Shown piece by piece: positions 53,166 through 62,421 of a stretch of 64,000 nucleotides of DNA. The DNA lies in the NCBI RefSeq assembly GCF_009749385.1, contig NZ_WBIN01000001.1, forward strand, positions 248,001-312,000, given 5' to 3'. This DNA is from Agromyces allii (GTDB lineage Bacteria > Actinomycetota > Actinomycetes > Actinomycetales > Microbacteriaceae). The notes beneath the pieces are model-generated. The model searched no databases. It saw nothing but the letters and a program-made list of their open reading frames with translations, and had not been told where the DNA came from. Numbering within the stretch: position 1 is the first letter of the stretch; each line of letters opens with the position of its first letter. The translations under genes were made by a program, and so were the position numbers.

Positions 53166-54239
53166 TCAGACGTTGAAGCGGAACTCCACGACGTCGCCGT
53201 CCTGCATGACGTAGTCCTTGCCCTCCATGCGGGCCTTGCCCTTGGCACGGGCCTCGGCGACCGAGCCGGTCTCGACGAGGTCGGCGAAGGAGATGACCTC
53301 GGCCTTGATGAATCCGCGCTCGAAGTCGGTGTGGATCACGCCGGCCGCCTGGGGGGCCTTGTCGCCCTTGTGGATCGTCCACGCGCGCGACTCCTTGGGG
53401 CCGGCCGTGAGGTAGGTCTGCAGGCCGAGCGTGTCGAAGCCGATGCGGGCGAGCTGGTCGAGGCCCGACTCCTCCTGGCCCGTCGAGGCGAGGAGCTCCG
53501 CAGCGTCTTCGGGGTCGAGGTCGATGAGCTCGGACTCGATCTTCGCGTCGAGGAACACGGCCTCGGCCGGGGCGACGAGCGCTGCGAGCTCGGCCTTCTT
53601 CGCGTCATCGGTCAACACGCCCTCGTCGACGTTGAAGACGTAGATGAACGGCTTGGCCGTCAGCAGGCCGAGCTCCTTCACGGGCGCGAGGTCGACGGAT
53701 GCCGCGGAGAGCGGCGTGCCCTTCTGCAGCACCTCCTCGGCGGCCTTCGCGGCCTCGAGTACCGACGGGTCGAGCTTCTTGCCCTTGATCTCCTTCTCGT
53801 AGCGCGGGATGGCGCGCTCGAGGGTCTCGAGGTCGGCGAGGATCAGCTCGGTGTTGATGGTCTCCATGTCGGCCTTGGGGTCGACCTTGCCGTCGACGTG
53901 CACGACGTCGCCGTCGCTGAAGCCGCGCACGACCTGCGCGATCGCGTCGGCCTCGCGGATGTTGGCGAGGAACTTGTTGCCGAGGCCCTCGCCCTCCGAC
54001 GCACCGCGCACGATGCCGGCGATGTCGACGAACGACACGGCGGCGGGCAGGATGCGCTCCGAGCCGAAGATGCCGGCGAGCACCTCGAGGCGCGGGTCGG
54101 GCAGGTTCACGACGCCGACATTGGGCTCGATCGTCGCGAACGGATAGTTCGCCGCGAGCACCTGGTTCTTGGTGAGGGCGTTGAAGAGGGTGGACTTGCC
54201 GACGTTGGGCAGGCCGACGATGCCGATAGTGAGAGCCAC
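53166..54239 (-). CDS. ychF: Redox-regulated ATPase YchF (OBG family)
   Basis: A 357-aa P-loop protein that prefers ATP to GTP and associates with ribosomes. G1 is GLPNVGKST (9-17) and G3 DIAG. NVDE stands where the guanine-recognising NKXD occurs in true GTPases, as expected for YchF. A helical hairpin (about 140-200) and a C-terminal TGS domain (about 275-355, ending [14 protein letters not shown]) follow. The start is GTG; TACGAT lies eight bases upstream, so the leader is very short. Confidence 0.96.
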   Translation of the reverse strand: MALTIGIVGLPNVGKSTLFNALTKNQVLAANYPFATIEPNVGVVNLPDPRLEVLAGIFGSERILPAAVSFVDIAGIVRGASEGEGLGNKFLANIREADAIAQVVRGFSDGDVVHVDGKVDPKADMETINTELILADLETLERAIPRYEKEIKGKKLDPSVLEAAKAAEEVLQKGTPLSAASVDLAPVKELGLLTAKPFIYVFNVDEGVLTDDAKKAELAALVAPAEAVFLDAKIESELIDLDPEDAAELLASTGQEESGLDQLARIGFDTLGLQTYLTAGPKESRAWTIHKGDKAPQAAGVIHTDFERGFIKAEVISFADLVETGSVAEARAKGKARMEGKDYVMQDGDVVEFRFNV

Positions 54240-54342
54240 GGGGGTCTATCGTACCGGTGCTGCGCTCTGCGGCCTCATTCCGGGCGGTCGCGGCCCGATC
54301 CGAGCGGATGCCGCGTGCAGGCGCCTCCGCTTCAGCGCCGCG

Positions 54343-55608
54343 TCAGCGCGCCCGGCGTCCGACCTCGGCCAGCCCCTCGAGCTCCGCGAGGAGCACGCCC
54401 GAGTCGATCTCGGCCCGGATGCGTTCGCCGAGCGAGGCGGCCGCCTCGCGGTACGACGGCTCGAGGAGCACGTCGAGCACGGCCGTGGCGATCGCCGAGG
54501 CATCCGATCTCGGGGAGATCACCATCGCGGCGCCGTGCCGCGCTGCACGGGCCGCGTTCTCGGGCTGGTCGCGGCCGAGTGGGATGCAGAGGGCGGGAAC
54601 GCCCGCGGCGAGCGCCTTGATGAGCGTGCCGTGCCCGGCGTGGGTGATCACGAGCGCGGCCTTCGGGATCAGCTCGGCGTGGGCCGCAGATCGCACCACG
54701 AGGACGTTCGGCGCGGACGGGATCTCCGCGGGGTCGATCGCGGGGCCCGTGGTGATCACCGCACGCACGGGCAGCGACGCGAGGGCACGGGAGATCCGCG
54801 CGAGCAGGTCGGCCTGCCGCATGTACGAGCTCGAGAGCCCGACGACCACGAGCGGTGCCTCGCCCGGCGGCAGCGCCAGGCCCGGGCGGTCGGCCGGGAT
54901 GTCCTCGAGCACCGGCCCGACGTAGCGCACGTTGGGCGCGTCGGGCGGCGGGTCGTCGAACGCCGAGCCCGTGAGCACGAGCACGCGGTCTGCGTGATCC
55001 CACTGCTCGCCGGGGTTGCGGACCGGCGCGAGGCCGAGCTCGGCGCGGGCCGCGTTGACCGGGCCCATCCCGGCACGGGCGGCCGCCGTCATGAGCGCGT
55101 ACGCCGCGCGGTCGCGCGTCCGGCCCAGCGCGTTGTGCGCGGGCGCGAGGCCGAGGCCGAACGGCGGGCGCGCGCGCGAGGGCTGCAGGTACACGCTCCC
55201 GACGAGCAACCCGGTCGGCATGCCGCGCGCCTCCGCGCCGATGAGCGCGCCGAGGAGCAGGCCGTCGACGAGGACCGCGTCGAACGGCTCGGCGTCGAGC
55301 GCAGCCACGACGTCTGCGGCGAAGCGGGCGGCCGGGCCGGTCATGAGGCGATCGCGCACCCGGAGCAGCGCACCGAGCTGCGTGCGGCACTCCCAGTCCT
55401 TCAGCACGTCGTCTTCGAGGGCCGTCGACCTGCGCTGCGGCGCGGTCGGCCAGGTTCGATGCACGGCCCCGGTGGCGGCGATCGCGTCGGCGAGGGTCGG
55501 ATCGCCCAGGACCACGACCTCGTGACCTCGTTCGACGAGCAGGCGCGCGACACCGAGGTTCGGCGGGGTCGCTCCCCCGCCGTCCCAGACGGCGAGCAGG
55601 TAGCGCAT
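54343..55608 (-). CDS. Glycosyltransferase, MGT/UGT (GT1-like) type
   Basis: A 421-aa GT-B enzyme starting MRYLLAVWDGGGATPPN. The donor-binding end shows THAGHGTLIKALAAGVPALC and PLGRDQPENA, as in macrolide- and flavonoid-type NDP-sugar transferases. ATG 55608 follows AGGAGG at good spacing; an upstream in-frame ATG lies before this RBS. It may glycosylate a small hydrophobic acceptor for detoxification or lipid decoration. It is 27 bases after the methyltransferase gene and probably cotranscribed. Confidence 0.88.
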   Translation of the reverse strand: MRYLLAVWDGGGATPPNLGVARLLVERGHEVVVLGDPTLADAIAATGAVHRTWPTAPQRRSTALEDDVLKDWECRTQLGALLRVRDRLMTGPAARFAADVVAALDAEPFDAVLVDGLLLGALIGAEARGMPTGLLVGSVYLQPSRARPPFGLGLAPAHNALGRTRDRAAYALMTAAARAGMGPVNAARAELGLAPVRNPGEQWDHADRVLVLTGSAFDDPPPDAPNVRYVGPVLEDIPADRPGLALPPGEAPLVVVGLSSSYMRQADLLARISRALASLPVRAVITTGPAIDPAEIPSAPNVLVVRSAAHAELIPKAALVITHAGHGTLIKALAAGVPALCIPLGRDQPENAARAARHGAAMVISPRSDASAIATAVLDVLLEPSYREAAASLGERIRAEIDSGVLLAELEGLAEVGRRAR

Positions 55609-55635
55609 GGTCGTCCTCCTTCGCACCGCCGCGAT

Positions 55636-56415
55636 TCAGCCCAGCCGCGCCCTGAAGCCGCGGGTGAGGTACGGCACCTCGAGGTCGACGGCGCCCGCGA
55701 CATCCGGATGCGTGTTCAAGAGCACCTCGAGCGCGGCGATGGTCGCCGCCTGCTCGTCGGACGACGAGGTGATGAAGTACGAGCGCGAGCGCACGAGTTC
55801 GAGGAACCTCGCGCGCGACATCCGCTCGGACCAGGCGACCGTGTGCTCCTCGATCGGCCCGAACGGGGCGCCGATGTTCACGTACGCCTCGAAGGTCGCG
55901 CTCGCGTCGTGCCGCTCGTGCATGATCTCGCCCGCCTCGCGCAGCCAGTCGGCGCGCAGGTCGCGGCTGTTCCAGACGAGGCCGAGCACGCCGCCCGGGC
56001 GGAGCACCCTGGCGATCTCGGGCAGCGCGCGCTGCGGCTCGAACCAGTGCCACGCCTGCCCCGCGACGACCGCGTCGAACGAGTCGTCGTCGAGCGGGAT
56101 CTCCTCGGCCGTGCCGAGGATGCGCGGTACACCGGGCACGGCCAGCTCCAGCTCGTCGAGCATCTCCTCGACCGGGTCGACCGCGATGACGTCGCGATCG
56201 AGCGCGACGAGCGCCTCGGTCAGCTTGCCCGTGCCGGCGCCCAGGTCGAGCACCTGCTCGGCATCGCCGATCAGCCAGGCGACGGCCTCGGTCGGGTAGC
56301 CCGGCCGCGAGCGATGGTAGACGGATGCCGCGGCGCCGAAGGATCTCGCCGCCTCGACGGTCGCCGGGGCCGCCGGGTCTCCGAGGGGCGGCGCAGCATC
56401 GGGAGACTCGGTCAT
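55636..56415 (-). CDS. Class I SAM-dependent methyltransferase
   Basis: A 259-aa protein with motif I VLDLGAGTGKLTEALV, the ribose-binding acidic end VIAVDP, motif GTAEEIPLDDDSFDAVVAG and the post-motif RVLRPGGVLGLVWNSRD. It belongs to the UbiE/Methyltransf_11-like group; the substrate is unknown. TGGAAT stands six bases upstream of the ATG as a weak leaderless -10. It is first in a likely two-gene unit with the glycosyltransferase and divergent from the exonuclease gene. Confidence 0.9.
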   Translation of the reverse strand: MTESPDAAPPLGDPAAPATVEAARSFGAAASVYHRSRPGYPTEAVAWLIGDAEQVLDLGAGTGKLTEALVALDRDVIAVDPVEEMLDELELAVPGVPRILGTAEEIPLDDDSFDAVVAGQAWHWFEPQRALPEIARVLRPGGVLGLVWNSRDLRADWLREAGEIMHERHDASATFEAYVNIGAPFGPIEEHTVAWSERMSRARFLELVRSRSYFITSSSDEQAATIAALEVLLNTHPDVAGAVDLEVPYLTRGFRARLG

Positions 56416-56472
56416 GCCGCCATTCCACGCCCGCGGCGAGGCATCCGTCAACCGTCGGAGGCACATGGCACG

Positions 56473-57099
56473 ATGCATTCCGTGCCAGTGGACTTCACCG
56501 CGATCGACTTCGAGACCGCCAACCCGTCGAGCGCCTCGGCCTGCTCCGTCGGACTCGTGAAGGTCCGAGACGGCGTCGTGGTCGATCGCCTGCACCGCTA
56601 CATCCGCCCGCCGTTCCCCCACGACGAGTTCTCGGAGTGGAACGTGCGCGTGCACGGCATCACGCGCGACATGGTCGAACGCGAGGCAGGCTGGGCCGAA
56701 CTGCTGCCCGTGTTCCGCGACTTCGCGGGTGCCGACGTGCTCGTGGCGCACAACGCCGGATTCGACATGCGCGTCATCGCGGCGACCACCGAGGCCGTCG
56801 GCCTCGACGTGCCGGACCACCGCTCGCTCTGCAGCCTGCAGGTCGCGCGCAAGACCTACCACCTCGAGTCGTACCGGCTGCCGGTCGCGGCGATGGCCGC
56901 GGGCTTCGAGGGCTTCTCGCACCACGATGCCCTCGCCGATGCCGAGGCCTGCGCCGCCATCATGGTGCACGCCGCGGCCCGCCACGACGTCGACGACCTC
57001 GACCGGCTCGCCCACGTGACGCGGGTGGCGTTCGGCGCGATCGGGCAGGCCGCGACCGCCACGCGCAAGGCGACGCACGGCCCCATGGCGCTGCAGTAG
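56473..57099 (+). CDS. 3'-5' exonuclease, DnaQ (DEDDh) family
   Basis: A 208-aa exonuclease domain. Exo I is AIDFETAN (D12, E14), Exo II lies in VLVAHNAGFDMRV and Exo III is HHDALADAEA with the H-D pair of DEDDh enzymes. No BRCT or polymerase part is visible. It resembles stand-alone DNA polymerase III epsilon-like proteins used in repair. ATG 56473 and GTG 56482 are both possible; GGAGG lies upstream. It is followed 57 bases later by rmuC. Confidence 0.88.
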   Translation: MHSVPVDFTAIDFETANPSSASACSVGLVKVRDGVVVDRLHRYIRPPFPHDEFSEWNVRVHGITRDMVEREAGWAELLPVFRDFAGADVLVAHNAGFDMRVIAATTEAVGLDVPDHRSLCSLQVARKTYHLESYRLPVAAMAAGFEGFSHHDALADAEACAAIMVHAAARHDVDDLDRLAHVTRVAFGAIGQAATATRKATHGPMALQ

Positions 57100-57156
57100 C
57101 GCCCACGCCGAGCGCTGCGACGGGCGATGTCGGCGGCCGCTGTCACACTTGGCGGC

Positions 57157-58614
57157 ATGGAGATCCTGCTGCTGGTCATCGGCCTCGTCGTCGGCATCGC
57201 GCTCGGCGCGCTCGCCACGTGGTTCCTCGCATCCAAGCGTGCGACGGATGCCGCGGCCGGCGTCGTCCCGACCGAAGACCCCGCGCTGGTCGAAGCCCGA
57301 CACCAGGCCGCGATCGCCGCCCTCCAGGCCGGCGGCTCGGCCGAGCAGGCGCGCATCCGCGCCGAAGAGCAGCACGTCCAGGCGCAGCTCCGCGCCGAGC
57401 TCGCCTCCGTCGAGGCCACGACCGTCGGCCTTCGCGAGCAGATCGAGTCGGCACGCGCCCAGTACCGCGAGATCGTCGAGCGCCAGCGCGCCGAGCAGCA
57501 GCAGCGCGAGTCGCGAGAGGCCGCCGACAGCAAGGTGCTCCAGGCGCTCGCGCCCGTGAAGCAGACCATCACCGAGATGCAGGCCAAGGTCACCGAGCTC
57601 GAGACCCAGCGTCACCGCCAGCACGGCGAGCTCAGCCAGCAGCTGCGCATCGCGGCCGAGAACGAGGAGCGCCTGCGCTCCACGGCCGAGACGCTCGCGT
57701 CGGCCCTGCGTTCGAACAGCACGCGCGGCGTGTGGGGCGAGACCCAGCTCCGCAGCGTCGTCGAGGCCGCGGGCCTGCTCGAGCGCGTCGACTTCGACAC
57801 CCAGCACTCGATCAGCACCGACGCGGGCGCCGGCCGCCCCGACATGGTCATCCACCTGCCCGGCGGCAAGAACATCGCCGTCGACGCAAAGGTGCCCTTC
57901 AACGCCTACCTCGAGGCCAGCCAGATCCCGCTCACGGCGGTCGGCGCCGAGGCGGCCCGACGAGAGTCGCTCATGAAGCAGCACGTCAAGGCCGTGCGCG
58001 ACCACATCACCGCACTCGGCGGCAAGACCTACTGGGCCGGGCTCGGCGCCTCGCCCGAGATGGTCATCGCATTCATCCCGAGCGAGTCGCTCGTCTCGAG
58101 CGCGCTCGAGACCGACCCCGCCCTGCTCGACTACGCCTTCTCGAAGCGCGTCGCGCTCGCCTCCCCCGTCACGCTCTGGTCGGTGCTGAAGACCGTCGCG
58201 TTCAGTTGGCAGCAAGACGTGCTCACGAAAGAGGCGAAGACGCTCTTCGACCTCAGCCGCGAGCTCTACGCGCGCCTGTCGGTCACCGCAGGCCAGATCG
58301 AGAAGCTCGGCCGCACCATCGAGCGCACCGTCAAGGACTACAACGCGTTCGTCGGTTCGCTCGAGACCCGCGTCATGCCCACCGCGCGCAAGCTCAAGGC
58401 GCTCGACGAGACCAAGGTGCTCGCGCAGCTCGAGGGCATCGAAGAGAGTCCGCGCGAGCTCACCGCCTACGAGTTCACGTCGGCCGCCACGGCCGAGACG
58501 GCGGCGATCGAGACCGGGGCCGGCGAGGCGGACGTGATCGATGCCGAGCTCGACCTCGGCACCGACGACGCGAGCTTCATCGCCGACATCGATCCCGAGA
58601 TCCGCTCGATCTGA
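57157..58614 (+). CDS. rmuC: DNA recombination protein RmuC
   Basis: A 485-aa protein with an N-terminal TM (about 2-24), a long coiled coil (about 45-195) and the RmuC nuclease-like core (about 200-400). The core contains NSTRGVWGETQLRSVVEAAG, HLPGGKNIAVDAKVPFNAYL and EMVIAFIPSESL, including the Asp-Ala-Lys of the restriction-endonuclease-like site. The family limits inversions and rearrangements between short repeats in E. coli. It has an acidic C-terminal tail. Confidence 0.93.
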   Translation: MEILLLVIGLVVGIALGALATWFLASKRATDAAAGVVPTEDPALVEARHQAAIAALQAGGSAEQARIRAEEQHVQAQLRAELASVEATTVGLREQIESARAQYREIVERQRAEQQQRESREAADSKVLQALAPVKQTITEMQAKVTELETQRHRQHGELSQQLRIAAENEERLRSTAETLASALRSNSTRGVWGETQLRSVVEAAGLLERVDFDTQHSISTDAGAGRPDMVIHLPGGKNIAVDAKVPFNAYLEASQIPLTAVGAEAARRESLMKQHVKAVRDHITALGGKTYWAGLGASPEMVIAFIPSESLVSSALETDPALLDYAFSKRVALASPVTLWSVLKTVAFSWQQDVLTKEAKTLFDLSRELYARLSVTAGQIEKLGRTIERTVKDYNAFVGSLETRVMPTARKLKALDETKVLAQLEGIEESPRELTAYEFTSAATAETAAIETGAGEADVIDAELDLGTDDASFIADIDPEIRSI

Positions 58615-58950
58615 TCAGTCGCGCCGGTCCTTCCCGCCTCGATCGGGTCGACCGGTCGGCAGTCGCAGCGGTCGCAGGCGCACGACGTCGTCGACGACCT
58701 CGAGCTCCGCGGGGCCGTCGGCACGCAGCACGGCGGGCGCATCCGCGAAGCGCAGTCGACTCGCGTCGCCGTCACCGACCTCATCGAGCAGCACCCTGCG
58801 ACGGGCCCGCTCGCCTTCGTGCGCCGAGCGTTCGTCGTCCTCGCCGACGAAGGTGTGGCCGTACACGGCCCGTCCGGTGTCCGGATCGAACAGCACGCTC
58901 GTGCGCTGGCGTTCAACGGTGTCGTCGCTGCTTGCGGTCTCATCGAACAT
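58615..58950 (-). CDS. Hypothetical protein, 111 aa
   Basis: Starts MFDETASSDDTVERQRTSVL, then FDPDTGRAVYGHTFVGEDDE; mostly charged, with a beta-rich end (AELEVVDDVVRLRPLRLP). No family was recognised. GAGGAG precedes the ATG at 58950. Its stop directly abuts the rmuC stop on the other strand with no spacer or hairpin. It follows the 103-aa gene by 11 bases, so the two are probably cotranscribed. Confidence 0.65.
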   Translation of the reverse strand: MFDETASSDDTVERQRTSVLFDPDTGRAVYGHTFVGEDDERSAHEGERARRRVLLDEVGDGDASRLRFADAPAVLRADGPAELEVVDDVVRLRPLRLPTGRPDRGGKDRRD

Positions 58951-58961
58951 GGTCCGGCTCC

Positions 58962-59273
58962 TCACCAGAAGTTCCGCGAGACGCGCCCGCGAGCGTACGA
59001 GTTGAAGACGAACATCCGCACGCTGACGCTCGTGACGCCGTCGCGTGCGACCACCGGCGGTCCGTTGTCGCCGAAGTCCTCGACCCCCGAGTCGCTCACG
59101 ACCTGCGAGACGCCGAACCGCGCGAACGTCCCGTCGTCGTCATCGATGCTGTTGACCGAGGTGAGGGCGACCTCGACGATCGTCCGACCGGGGTGCGTGA
59201 CCTGGTACGTCCAGGTGTGCGTGTACACGCCCCCGCTCGACGCCCACGGCGAGTTCAGCTTCTGTCCCAACAT
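58962..59273 (-). CDS. Hypothetical protein, 103 aa
   Basis: Starts MLGQKLNSPWASSGGVYTHT and appears all-beta, with alternating hydrophobic stretches (TWTYQVTHPGRTIVEVALTS, VTSVSVRMFVFNSY). It lacks the Ala/Arg bias of random frames, which supports a real gene. No family was recognised. TAGACC lies six bases before the ATG, compatible with a leaderless start. First of a small two-gene unit. Confidence 0.65.
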   Translation of the reverse strand: MLGQKLNSPWASSGGVYTHTWTYQVTHPGRTIVEVALTSVNSIDDDDGTFARFGVSQVVSDSGVEDFGDNGPPVVARDGVTSVSVRMFVFNSYARGRVSRNFW

Positions 59274-59356
59274 GCGGCCGGTCTACGCCTGATTTCGGCC
59301 GTCCGGCTGAGGGCTGTCCCTGAGTTCCGGCACGAACCTCGCCCGAGGTCTGGGCT

Positions 59357-59746
59357 TCAGCTCTGGATCAGGCTCAGCACGTTGCCCGCCGGGTCGCGGA
59401 ACCAGCAGATGTCGGGGCCCTGGCCGGTCTTCGAACCCCACGCGATGCCCCGCTCGTCGGTGCCGAACGAATGCGGATCCGCGTAGATCTTGGTGACGAC
59501 GCCCTGTGCGTTCAACGCGTCGACCGCGGCGCCGATGTCGGGCACCACGATGTTCAGGATGGTGAAGGTCGCGGGCTGGTGCTGGTCCTTCGGGTAGACG
59601 AAGACGCCCTGCCCCGACGGCAACGAGAACTGCAGGCCGCCCATCTCCTCGCGCACGTCGAACCCGAGCACGTCGCCGTAGAACGCCCGTGCGACACCGA
59701 CGTCGTCGACGCTGAAGCCGGGGAACGCGTCGTTGATCTCCACCAT
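59357..59746 (-). CDS. VOC (glyoxalase/bleomycin-resistance fold) protein
   Basis: A 129-aa two-module VOC protein: DAFPGFSVDDVGVARAFYGD, LGFDVREEMGGLQFSLPSGQ, the middle strand TFTILNIVVPDI and the end CWFRDPAGNVLSLIQS, where the glutamate often found as metal ligand is replaced by Ser/Leu. That replacement, and the lack of a clear first-module His ligand, suggest a binding protein rather than a metalloenzyme. GGGAGG precedes the ATG. Confidence 0.87.
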   Translation of the reverse strand: MVEINDAFPGFSVDDVGVARAFYGDVLGFDVREEMGGLQFSLPSGQGVFVYPKDQHQPATFTILNIVVPDIGAAVDALNAQGVVTKIYADPHSFGTDERGIAWGSKTGQGPDICWFRDPAGNVLSLIQS

Positions 59747-59841
59747 GAGAACCCTCCCTGTTCGCGCCCACCCTCGCATACCGGCCCGCCGCCCGTCGAG
59801 GGGGTTGCGCACGATACGCGCACCGGCCCGTCGCGCGGCCG

Positions 59842-61227
59842 TCAGTCGCGCGACGGCTCGCCGTCTGGTGCGCGTGGATGGGTCTCGTCGACGGGGGCGG
59901 CGAACCCGGCCGCCGCCTCGGCCCCGGTGACGACGCCCACCGCCTCGGTCGGCGGCGACGAGTCGAGCGGATGCGCGAGCTCGTCCTTTCCGAGGCGGGC
60001 GATCGCGAGCGTGGCGAACGCGATGAACGGCGGCACGAGCCCGGCGATGAGGAACGCGGGCGCGAGCCCGATGGCCTCGCCGACCGGTCCTGCGACGGCC
60101 ATCGAGACGGGCATCAGCGCGAGCGAGACGAAGAAGTCGAGACTCGAGACCCGACCGAGCATCGACGGCGGCACCCGGCGCTGCAGCAGGGTGCCCCAGA
60201 CGACCTGCGCACCGTCGAAGAGCACCCCGACGAGGAACAGCGCGATCACCATCACCCAGAGTTGCGAGGTGTAGCCGATGATCGCGAGCGGGAGGCATCC
60301 GACCCCCCACGCCAGGATCATGAGCGTCAGGTAGCGCCGCGGCAGGCGGAACGAGGCCACCGAGAGCGAGCCGACGGCGCCGCCCACACCGAATGCGGCG
60401 AGCGCGAGCGCGAACGCACCGGCTCCTCCGCCGGTCTGGTCCTTCACCGCGAAGGGGAGCAGCACCTCGATCGGCCCCATGATGATGAACACGAGGATGA
60501 TCGAGAAGACGAGCGTGGCCAGCAGCCACTTCGTGCGCACGAGGTAGCTGAAGCCGTCGCGCAGGTCGATGAACGACTGGCGCACGGGGTGCCGCACGAC
60601 CTCGTTCGGGTCGCGACGCACGGGGGTCGTGCGCATGATCGCGAGCACGACCGCGGCGACGACCTGCATCACCGCAACGGCTGCGAACGCCAGCCACGGC
60701 CCCTGCAGCGCGATGAACGCGCTCGCGAGCGCGGGGCCGGCGGCCTGCATGACGGCGGGCCGCAGCACGCCCTCGATGCCGTTCGCGGCGAGCAGTTGGG
60801 ATGCGGGCAGGAGCGCCGGCAGCCACGCCGAGTAGGCGGGGTAGAAGAAGCCGTCGGCGACGCCGAGCACGAAGGAGATCACGGCGATGTGCCAGACCTC
60901 GATGACGCCCGTCGCGGCGAGCACGGCGGCGGCCGCGAACGCGAGCCCCCGCACGACCTCGACCGTGATGAGGATGCGGCGCTGCGGGATCCGGTCGGCC
61001 GCGACGCCGCCGATCAGCACCGCGAGCACCAGGCCGAGACTCGAGCCGACGGCGACGAGCGAGAGGTCGATGGGCGTGCCGCCGAGTTCGACGACCTGCC
61101 ACACCGCCGCCACGAGCCATGCGCCCGCCGAGAGCAGCGACGCCGCGAGGGCGAGCGCGAGCAACCGGTACTGCGCCCCCTCGAAGGGGCGCAGGGCGCG
61201 CGGCAGCGATCGGCTTCGGTCGGTCAT
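59842..61227 (-). CDS. MFS transporter (MFS_3/enterobactin-exporter-like)
   Basis: A 461-aa inner-membrane protein with about 12 hydrophobic segments. The loop 2-3 motif reads GGVAADRIPQRRILITVEVV and the central region LIMGPIEVLLPFAV-like, as in Tap/MefA-type exporters. The C-terminal ~45 residues form a hydrophilic acidic tail. The substrate is unknown; drug or siderophore export is typical. GACAAT six bases before the ATG is a weak leaderless -10. Confidence 0.88.
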   Translation of the reverse strand: MTDRSRSLPRALRPFEGAQYRLLALALAASLLSAGAWLVAAVWQVVELGGTPIDLSLVAVGSSLGLVLAVLIGGVAADRIPQRRILITVEVVRGLAFAAAAVLAATGVIEVWHIAVISFVLGVADGFFYPAYSAWLPALLPASQLLAANGIEGVLRPAVMQAAGPALASAFIALQGPWLAFAAVAVMQVVAAVVLAIMRTTPVRRDPNEVVRHPVRQSFIDLRDGFSYLVRTKWLLATLVFSIILVFIIMGPIEVLLPFAVKDQTGGGAGAFALALAAFGVGGAVGSLSVASFRLPRRYLTLMILAWGVGCLPLAIIGYTSQLWVMVIALFLVGVLFDGAQVVWGTLLQRRVPPSMLGRVSSLDFFVSLALMPVSMAVAGPVGEAIGLAPAFLIAGLVPPFIAFATLAIARLGKDELAHPLDSSPPTEAVGVVTGAEAAAGFAAPVDETHPRAPDGEPSRD

Positions 61228-61273
61228 GCCTCCATTGTCGGCCGCACCACCGGCATCGGCGAGCGCCGAACGG

Positions 61274-62278
61274 TCAACGGTCGGCGTCGTCCAGCCACTT
61301 CTCCACGAGGTGGTCCGCCACGATGCGGCGGATGGTGCCCGACTTGCCGCGCAGCACGATCGACTCGGTGCGGATGATCGGGCCCTTCTTGCGCACGCCC
61401 TCGAGCAGTTCGCCGTCGGTCACGCCGGTGGCCACGAAGAACGTGTTGTCGCCGCGCACGAGGTCGTCGAGCTCGTACACACGGTCGCAGTCGAGTCCGG
61501 CGGCCTCGCCGCGCGCACGTTCGGCGTCGTCCTTCGGCGCGAGGACGCCCTGCATGAATCCGCCGAGCGCCTTGATCGCGCATGCGGTCGTGATGCCCTC
61601 AGGGCTGCCGCCGATGCCGACGCACATGTCGATGCGCGACTCGTAGCGGGCCGCGTTGATGCCGCCGGCGACGTCGCCGTCGCTCATCAGGCGGGTTCCG
61701 GCCCCGGCCTCGCGGATGTCGGCGATCAGCTGCTCGTGGCGGTCGCGGTTCAGCACGGCGACGCGCAGCTCGCCGACGTCCTTGCCCTTGGCCGCGGCGA
61801 GGGCCCGCAGGTTCTCGCCGATGGGCCGGCGGATGTCGACGACGCCGATGCCCGTGGCATCGGTCACGATCTTGTCCATGTAGAACACCGAGGACGCGTC
61901 GAGCATGGTTCCGCGGTCGGCGACCGCGATGACCGAGAGCGCGTTGTGGCGGCCCGCGGCCGTGAGCGAGGTGCCGTCGATCGGGTCGACCGCGATGTCG
62001 CAGGCGGGCCCGCGCCCGGTGCCGACGCGTTCGCCGTTGAAGAGCATGGGTGCGGCGTCCTTCTCGCCCTCGCCGATGACGACGACGCCGTCGAAGTTGA
62101 CCGTGCCGAGGAAGGCCCGCATCGCGTCGACCGCCGCCCCGTCGGCGCCGAGCTTGTCGCCCCGGCCGATCCACGGGTAGGAGCGGATCGCCGCGGCCTC
62201 GGTGGCCCGCACGAGCTCGAGCGCGATGTTGCGGTCGGGGTGCAGGTAGAGGCTGTCGTCGGCAGGGGTCATCATCAT
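61274..62278 (-). CDS. glpX: Fructose-1,6-bisphosphatase, class II
   Basis: A 334-aa GlpX enzyme for gluconeogenesis. Present are VVVIGEGEKDAAPML, the metal/substrate motif DPIDGTSLTAAG, GIGGSPEGITTACAIKALGG and the C-terminal RVYELDDLV. Three stacked ATGs start it; GGAGG favours the first (62278). In the 143-base upstream gap are a -10-like TAGGCT (minus strand, about 62361-62356) and the inverted repeat GCACGAACGTGC (62391-62402), a possible operator. Confidence 0.95.
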   Translation of the reverse strand: MMMTPADDSLYLHPDRNIALELVRATEAAAIRSYPWIGRGDKLGADGAAVDAMRAFLGTVNFDGVVVIGEGEKDAAPMLFNGERVGTGRGPACDIAVDPIDGTSLTAAGRHNALSVIAVADRGTMLDASSVFYMDKIVTDATGIGVVDIRRPIGENLRALAAAKGKDVGELRVAVLNRDRHEQLIADIREAGAGTRLMSDGDVAGGINAARYESRIDMCVGIGGSPEGITTACAIKALGGFMQGVLAPKDDAERARGEAAGLDCDRVYELDDLVRGDNTFFVATGVTDGELLEGVRKKGPIIRTESIVLRGKSGTIRRIVADHLVEKWLDDADR

Positions 62279-62421
62279 CGGGCGGTCCTCCGGTTCGTGC
62301 GCCCGGCCCTGGGTGGCCCCTCGCGAGCCGAGGATCCGTGCGCGCTCACCGTCAAGCCTAGGCACGCACCCCCGGTTTCCGGCGGTTTCTGCACGAACGT
62401 GCGCCGAAAGAACCTCGATTC

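Noticed and set aside
54169-56470. Plus-strand open frame running across ychF, the glycosyltransferase and methyltransferase genes into the exonuclease
   Set aside because: Only the last ~208 codons encode a recognisable protein (the exonuclease). The upstream part is the antisense shadow of three well-supported minus-strand genes.
56325-59486. 1053-codon plus-strand frame over the exonuclease and rmuC region
   Set aside because: It is out of frame with both genes and has Arg/Pro/Ala-rich composition and no domains; the real frames have clear family motifs.
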